From contig OX419759.1 of assembly GCA_948567375.1 (NCBI GenBank), forward strand, positions 16,336,744-16,400,743: a stretch of 64,000 nucleotides of DNA, read 5' to 3'. A model generated the notes under the pieces. It saw nothing but the letters and a program-made list of their open reading frames with translations, searched no databases and was not told where the DNA came from. The stretch is from Lunularia cruciata (Eukaryota > Streptophyta > Marchantiopsida > Lunulariales > Lunulariaceae). This document shows positions 57,209 through 64,000 of this stretch, one piece after another; positions within the stretch are counted from its first letter, which is position 1; each line of letters begins with the position of its first letter. Made by a program: the position numbers and the translations under genes.

Positions 57209-57903
57209 TATAAGCAAGCATGTCTCTCACTCAAGATGAACCTCTGATGGCTATTATGGTAGCACATCATGGACTAAGAAGGCAAAGAACCCCAACTCCA
57301 TCTTACTTCTCTAAGACTAACACTCCAAGACTCAAGATATTGCTCACTAAAGAACTCAATGAGAGCAAGATAATTGCAAATGAGAGCAAGATAGTTGCAA
57401 ATGAGAGGATGATGAGTACCTCCTCAACCCTAGTTTATATACTTGTAAAATATTTATGCACCAAAGTTATTAATTAATGGAGTAACTCAAGTTACTAGGC
57501 TAAAAGTCAAATAAAGTCAAAAAGCTAAAGGAATATCCATACTCATGGGAATATTCTCCTAAGCATGTGGTCTTATCTTGACCCAACCACTAAGTCAAGG
57601 ATTCCTTCACATGGGCTATCCTTGGTCAATAGAAGAATCCAAAACAAAAAGGCTTGTAGGTCCAAGAGTTCTCAACTCTTTTCTCAAAGCTAAACACTTA
57701 GGAATAATACCAAATCAACAAACACACTAGAATCCAAAATGATGGTGCTCATCTTTTCCACTTCCTCTAAAGTAAGGTCCCTTCTATCTTAGCTACAACT
57801 AATTTAGCTTAGCATGACTAATGTATAACCATCCTTTATCTAAATATAAATAATATCTCTCAAGTACTTGTAATACCACACATATACACAGATGGGTGTT
57901 ATA
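57209..57903 (-). mobile_element. S700-c: ~695-bp solo LTR in MTR-2
   Basis: Plus-strand TATAAGCAAGCATG to GGGTGTTATA, with GCCC on both sides. It has a short internal duplication (GAGCAAGATA...TTGCAAAT twice near 57364-57400). It interrupts the RT region equivalent to MTR-1 ~41380. Confidence 0.7.
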
Positions 57904-58750
57904 GCCCAATCACATCAAAAATCTCTTCTAATGTAGGCATGGCATACCAATAAGCCATAGTCCATTAATTGATAGGATGGTAATCTCCACACATCTGCCT
58001 ATTTGTGTAGTTTCCATGCATATCCTTCTTGGCTAGCATCATTGTAGCTAATGCATACTCTCCGTGTGAAATCTCCACCAAACTAGCCTCAAAAAGGTCA
58101 CTACTTTGGCTCTGAATCAATGCTCTCTCCATATCACTACATTGATAAGGATGTCAAAAAACTAGTGTATTGCTAGTCAGCTCAATCCAAATACTAGGTC
58201 CTTTAAGAGCACCCAAATCCTTCATACTAAAGGCAAAACAACTTGTGTAGCTCCTCAAGAACCTCCAAACTCTTTGTCTTTCCTCTCTTATAAGCTTGGG
58301 TCCCAGATCTGGCTCCCAAGTATCCTCTGTAATTTTCATAGGAGTGGAAGATGTACTGATTGGTTGTTGCTCTTAGGAGCAGGAGTGTTAATAGCAATAT
58401 TGCCAAGCACTAGAGATCCCAACCTCAATGTGAAAAACTCCCTCCACTCTAGCTGCAAGCTCCATAAGTCCTCTAGCTACATCCCAAGTAGACCAAAGGT
58501 GTAATCCAAATAGACCATGCTCACATGGATGGACTCCAAGTAGACTCTCTCCCTAGTAACCATTGGCTATGTCCCAAGAATACCCTATTTACTCAGTCCA
58601 TTGCTCCTAACATGTGCATGAATCGTCTTAATAGGCATAGAGCTCACAAGTGTCCAAGTGGTGATGCCTATCAAGTGCATCCTACATTGCTCTGCTAAGC
58701 CAAGGGTCACAATCTAGGTCAAACAGTTTAGGTAGCACTTGATGCTTGGA
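57904..58750 (-). pseudogene. MTR-2 RT N-terminal part and linker
   Basis: The reverse complement matches MTR-1 about 40540-41380. 58154-58339 encodes TWEPDLGPKLIREERQRVWRF and CFAFSMKDLGALKG, and the linker repeats lie near 58430-58560. Decayed. Confidence 0.7.
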
Positions 58751-59640
58751 TACCTTTGATACTACTATAATAACAATAATGCTTGTGCAAAACATTAGTG
58801 TTGGGCTCCACCAACTGCTGTAAATGTGAGTTCCAAATTAATCTAGGACCTCCTTCTCAAAAAGGATGGGAGCGTGGGAAACTCATAAGTGTGGGAAAAG
58901 AAACTCTAGGCTGTCCAACTAGGTTCACCATTCTCACAAGTGACCAATCAACCACTACCACTATTTGAGACTAACACTCAGCATCCAAGATGTCATCAAC
59001 AATTATATGGTCTAGTTGTTTAATCCCATAATAAGCATGATTTAGAACCTCTCTAGGTAAGAGGTTTGTCCACCAAAGATGAAGATGATGTGCCCGTGAT
59101 CCCACTTTGGCTATATCCAACAACATGGCAGGTCCCATCCAAGAATGGACCTAATGTGTGCTTGCCACTACTTGGGTGTGAGAATCACCCATCAAAGGGA
59201 CATTCTCCAAAATGTAAGTTGGAGAAATGGACTAATAAACCTCAAGATGTCATAGTATCCGTAACATCTCCCAAAACACACTAGAGTAGGGATCCTAAAG
59301 ATCCAATCCTTGGCAAGCACATGTTTATCTCTAACATGGCCATCCAAAAATCACCAAATGAACAAGACCATGTCTCTCCAAATCTTGCATCCCAAGTAAG
59401 GAAATGTTTATTGGTAGGGTCTTTTGGTAACCCTTGACTATTGATATTGATAATAACTTATGATACTAATAGGTCAAGTGTGCCACATGATGGAGAGAGA
59501 CTAGTCTAGTCTCATCTCTCTCCACATACAAGAACCTTTGTACTCATACACTTGCATGTAGTACCATAGCTAGTCCAATACTAATCCCACCAAACAACTC
59601 CAATAGACATATTCCCTCTATTGGATATTGCCAAGCAATG
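58751..59640 (-). pseudogene. Decayed C5-cytosine methyltransferase domain in MTR-2
   Basis: This is in the same place between protease and RT as in MTR-1. Motif I is LFGGISIG near 59575-59603. Motif IV reads G-W-P-C then TAG (Gln codon CAG changed to TAG, 59331-59345). Motif VI, ILENVP, is near 59196-59210. Its presence in an independently inserted, diverged copy shows that the methyltransferase is a regular part of the family. Confidence 0.75.
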
Positions 59641-60660
59641 AGTGTGGTATCTAGGGGTGTCTAAAGGTAATTAACTCGAGGCCCATCCTCACACTGGTCT
59701 CTTGGTGGGACAAAGGCTCCACTCCAAGCCTGTTTGCACCAATTGATTTGCATGTTGTTGCAATGCTTCCTTTGAACACCACAAAGGAACATCCAAAGTG
59801 AATGAAACAATCCCACTTGTACTCCAAATCCAAATGATCTCCTCTGGTATTGGAGTATCCTCTACATGGGTGTTTCTCTCCAATAAATCACCAGGCCAAG
59901 TAACAAAATCACTAAAAAGCTAAAACTGATGTCGCCATGGTCCCATACTATAGTGAGCCAAGACTGCCACTATTAAAGCATACAAGTAGGCAACATACCC
60001 ATCCCTCACCTAATTGCCAACCTGGTCTATACGAGGTTATCTCCTCCCAATAGTTGATATTGAAACCCATGGGGTACAACACTACTCTCCCAACTAACAC
60101 ATCATATGACTCAACCAATGTTGCAATGGCCTAAGCTCTCACAATAGATCTATCAAATGGATAATTGGGTTGAATCTGAACAACAAACTCTCCACATGTG
60201 ATGTACTATGTAGAACCACCACCTAGAGATATTTGGATCTGAAATGGATACCTCTCCACATTGGTCTTTTGTAACTCCAGACCGACAACTATAGCCTTCC
60301 CAAACATGAGGGGCTGCACACAAGAGTTTAGTAAGACCCTCTATGGTGTATAGACCTTCCTTAGATGTCCCACCAAACAAAAAATCCCCTCTGGTTATCT
60401 AGTAGGACAACCCAAGTGTAAACCAAGCTTGCTCAAAGGCCGGTCTAGTTGGTAACTCCTCCAATCTAGCTGTTGTTGTCTGCCATAAACCACTTGTCAT
60501 TGAGCGGATCCCATGCCCCTCAACCAAGTTAGCTCCACTATCAACCACCTTTGTTCTAGTAGTAGGAGCCACATCATCCCTACTATCATAAAGCATAGTA
60601 GCCATTTGGAATATTAGGTTTGGGTCAAATCCCAATGTACACATGTCATTCATTGGTGGA
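59641..60660 (-). pseudogene. MTR-2 protease region
   Basis: The reverse complement matches MTR-1 38600-39616, including FEQAWFTLG (60420-60450), the region of the DSG motif near 60330, and SGIVSFTLDVPLW (59689-59883). Frameshifted and with stops. Confidence 0.65.
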
Positions 60661-62514
60661 GAATTATGGAAAGTGCATAATTAGCTAAGCCGCTCCTAAC
60701 ATCATGCTAGACTCAATTTGTGTAGTAGCAAGTAGCAGACTAGTAGGTAGTCCATCATACACCCCATCACCACCTACCACACCTACACTAGGACATCTAG
60801 GAGCCATGGATGTTGTATGTAGTGCCTTAGAGAGTGTAAAAGATTAGGGAAGTCTAACCTATCTACCAGCCTCTCCAATCTATGGGTCCAACTCCATTGA
60901 TGCTCCTCTATGCTCTAGAGTATGTATTGCACTCCTAGTCACTATGGCTGATGCATCCACTTGTGTTTCTTTGCACATGAAGTCTAAGATGTCTCTATCA
61001 CTTGCATATGAGGTAGGAGCCTCAGCACCCAAATCTTATATCCTTTGAGCTAAGGCCGTGCTAGCCAATCTCTACTCTAACTACTCAATCCAAGTAGCCA
61101 TGAATGTATCAGAAGTAAAGGTAGGTACTACACTCCTATTAGGTGTAGATCCTCTACCACCACCTCTACCACCTTATCATCTATGACCTAGAGCTCCTCT
61201 ACTTCCTGCCACAATAGCCCTACCACTTCGTAACTCCGGGTGTAAGTGAAAGTATCAATCACTAGTGCAACCAAATCTGTGGCAATGCTCACATTGTCTC
61301 TGTTCTAGCTATGATGCACCAGAGGTATCAAGTTTGCTACCTTGAGTTCACTCTCTCCTTTAGTGAGGTCCACCACAAGTCCTACAAGCAACACCACCAC
61401 TCACTAGCTGTTGCTAACCCAAAAATGAAGGTAAAGGTCTAGCTACAATAGGCACTCCACTTGCTCCATAGGATTTGGGCTATCCACCATGTCCTTAGAA
61501 ACCAACATGGCATGGTGCACTTTGTTGCACTCTAGAAGAAATAATAATTGTGGATGAGGTCAACCAAATCCAGATGTCACCATGAATGCACTCTCTCCTC
61601 CACTATGTTGAGATCAATATGCTCAACCAAACCAAAGACCATTGCCAAAGTAGGTAAAGTAGCCTGTAACAACATAGCATCACATACTCTACATTGCAAC
61701 TCCTTGTCTAGTATCCCATACCAAAATTGGACTGCCTAGGCCTTAGTAACTCCCTGCGTAAAACTATTCAGCCGTCTCATACAAGTGTATGCCTTGCATG
61801 GGATCTTTCTAGCCTTCCATTGGAACTCTTGCAAGCTCCTTAGCTTGTTAGTCCGCACTCCTTGGTAGTTCTACCTCAAACACTAGAAGAACTCTACCAT
61901 GTAGTTAAACTCCGGTACTAAACCACCTCTTGTAGTAGCACCTCTACTCACAGTACCACTTTCTCCAAGAGATCCACCAACGCTCCTAGAGCTAAAACTT
62001 GTGTGTATTGCCAATCTACCCCTAGAAACCAAGCTTGAAGTAATGGAGACATAGTTCAAAGACCAATACTACCTCCATAGCTCAATCTCCTCCAATTGAG
62101 CTTTCTTGAACTCATGGTAGTAGTCCATTGGTGGACTCTCCAAGTGTTGAAATAACTCTTCCCATGCCATGAAGAGTGTGAACAAAGTTGGGTTTTGCAT
62201 TTGTTACAAATCACACCAACTATCAAACTCTTGGATGAAGTCATCTAACTCAATGGTATCCATTACTTGAGCATTACTTGAGTAATGCCTAGGACCTTCA
62301 GAGGCCTCATAAATCTTATCCATGTCCTACAAAAATGGTGCAGATACACCAAGTGCATTCTCAATAGAATCAAATTTTGTGCAAACTCCAACTCATAGTC
62401 AATCTCCTCCCTCATTGGGACCTAAGATATAGGTTGATATCGAGCACCACTCTAAGTAAACCCATTGTGTATTGTAGTGTTATCTCCTCTAGAATCTCCA
62501 AAGAATTCAGTCAT
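60661..62514 (-). pseudogene. MTR-2 gag and nucleocapsid
   Basis: The gag start ATG at 62514 reads MTEFFGD, homologous to MTR-1 36749. The capsid region lies at about 61640-62250 (SLIVGVICN, SSRKLNWRRLSYG in shifted frames), knuckle-like remnants at 61260-61400, and the Gly/Arg-rich stretch near 61130-61220. Heavily decayed. Confidence 0.65.
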
Positions 62515-62780
62515 GACAAAGTAACCAAGAATTGCAACTTGCAATCGGAAACAAGAACCACCGCAAGTACTCCACCAAAAATCACCACTAAGTGCCAACA
62601 CTTCCAATTGAACATCACCAACTAATGTAGCTCTAACTATGACAACTACACTAAGAGAAAGAGTAACCTGTAACCTACCATCACAACATACACTCTCATA
62701 GTCTGTAGGTCATGGTCATCACTTCTTGCCTCACCATAAAGAAACATAGGAAGTCTGATTGGTCATCACTCCAACCTCAC
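62515..62780 (-). other. MTR-2 leader, shortened
   Basis: This matches MTR-1 36485-36748. It is joined directly to L-repeat sequence at ~62780, so about 1.3 kb (the L1 end, most of the leader and the tRNA-like segment) is missing. No ORF. Confidence 0.6.
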
Positions 62781-62937
62781 TAAGTGACGGTGGGCCCCAC
62801 CATGTAGTCAATACCCTAAACATGAAATCTAACCATCGACAAACAGCCTATGAGTAACTACCAAAACACTCCTCACTACCAAGACTACTACTTTAGAGGC
62901 CGAGCAATCTAGGTGCAACGTTACAAATGGTATGATA
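62781..62937 (-). repeat. MTR-2 partial L1 repeat (first ~157 bp)
   Basis: The reverse complement starts TATCATACCATTTG, matching the L-repeat start TGTCACGCTATTTG, and continues through the ACTACTTTCCGACGGTC-type region. It abuts pol-D sequence at 62938 with no S repeat before it, so the left boundary of MTR is again the L-repeat start. Confidence 0.75.
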
Positions 62938-64000
62938 AATGGGATTTAACCCATTTGGAAATTCCTACTGCAACACAACTCCAATGGAAAAGTTAGAAGC
63001 ATCAAAGTCAACCACACAAGATAGTTGAGGATCATATGGTTGAAGAATGGATCTTGAGGACACCATATGTTTCAGCTTTTGGAATGCTTCTTCATGCTTA
63101 GTGGTCCATTGAAAGCTTGAGTTTTTCTCCAAGAGTTTGATCAATGGTGCTACCATGTGTGCATAATAGTGGATGAACTTTTGGTAAAAACTTGCCAATC
63201 CATTAAATTCTCATTCCTCCATGGCATCTATTAGAGTAGGTCAATGAATAATAGCCTTGATTTTCTCCTCTTCCATCTTGATCCCTTTCAATGATTTTGT
63301 AACCCAAGAAGGTAACTTCCTTTTGCCAAAAGGCACACTTTGACTTTGGCAATAAAACTTCCATTAACATAGTTGCCATAGGACTTCTCACACATGATTT
63401 GCATGTTTTGCCTCCATCTTGCTATAAATTAAAATAACATCCAAGAACACCACCTCATACCGATCCAATAGTCCATCCAACACCTAATGTATCGGATCCA
63501 TGAAGATTACTATCTCATCAGTGAGCCTAAAAGGTAGAACTCTCTATTCAAAATGCCCATACCTTATGCAAAAGGTAATCTTTTGTACATCCTTCCTATT
63601 AATGAGGATTTTCCAATAACCACTACAAAGATCCAACTTGGAGAAGTATCATGCTTCACTAAATTGATCAAGCAAGTCATCAATTTGAGGCAAGGGATAT
63701 GCATTCTTCACTATTTGTTTATTGAGCCCATGGTACTCAATAATAAAATGAAGTCTTCTATCCTTCTTTGGAACAAATAATATCGGTGCTCTCCAAGGAG
63801 ATGTATTATGTCATATGAAATCCTTCTCCAACAACTTTGTAAGTGTTATTTGTAACTCTTCCAACTCCTTTGGTGAGAGCCGATAGATTGGTCTACTCAT
63901 TAAAGTACTCTTTGGCAATAACTCAATCTTGAAGGGCATATAATAATCAAAGTGTAATCCCTTTGGTAGATCATCCAAAAGCAGGTCTACAAACTCTTGA
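62938..64000 (-). pseudogene. pol-D: Ty3-like RT/RNase H, runs off the window
   Basis: Minus-strand RT motifs are PIYRLSPKELEELQ near 63880, APILFVPKKD near 63775, NAYPLPQIDDLLDQF near 63690 and FLDVILIYSKMEAKH near 63440 (the YVDD box is now L-D-V). Then come FLGYKI (63203-63391), MASFYQKFIHYYAHMVAPL and the RNase H start VVDFDASNFSIGVVLQ (62965-63198). RNase H stops after FPNGLNPI, where MTR-2 begins. It is a different lineage from OL and MTR. It has stops and frameshifts. Confidence 0.75.

Overview
The window is repeat DNA from a plant-type nuclear genome. Nearly all of it is nested, decayed Ty3/Gypsy-type retroelements, and I see no ordinary host gene, rRNA or canonical tRNA gene. A plant (streptophyte, probably with a large genome) is inferred from the Athila/Tat-style primer-binding site, the pol types and the heavy transition decay; the sequence does not fix the species. 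I use four working family names: OL (elements whose ~3.75-kb LTR carries its own long ORF), MTR (a Ty3-like element encoding a DNA methyltransferase), S700 (~690-bp solo LTRs) and pol-D (another Ty3-like pol).

Layout. 1-146 is the 3' end of an MTR copy (MTR-0). 147-22814 is an old OL provirus on the minus strand (3' LTR 147-3203, pol 3204-8286, leader 19348-19725, 5' LTR from 19726). It is split by a younger minus-strand OL provirus (8287-19342, 5-bp target duplications) whose gag-pol stays in one frame for about 6 kb. 22815-35037 is a stack of OL LTRs inserted in one another (OL5 > OL6 > OL7 > OL8), three levels supported by 5-bp duplications. 35038-44863 is MTR-1 (+): gag, zinc knuckles, protease, C5-cytosine methyltransferase, RT/RNase H, integrase and a PHD finger. 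44864-46263 is a truncated OL LTR. 46264-62937 is MTR-2, a minus-strand, heavily decayed relative of MTR-1, broken by two nested OL solo LTRs (46655-54175 containing 46971-50752) and three S700 solo LTRs. 62938-64000 is pol-D, into whose RNase H region MTR-2 inserted.

Two things stand out. MTR joins a cytosine methyltransferase with canonical PCQ and ENV motifs and a PHD finger to a retroelement pol, and its ends are arranged as L1-pol-S1-L2-S2, a split-direct-repeat-like layout rather than simple LTRs. The OL LTRs each carry, in U3, an ORF of about 857 codons for an acidic, coiled-coil protein, kept in solo LTRs and in the youngest copy closed only by three nonsense changes. All ORFs here are broken and should be read as pseudogenes, although several are only point-mutated. 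Coordinates and alignments were read by eye.
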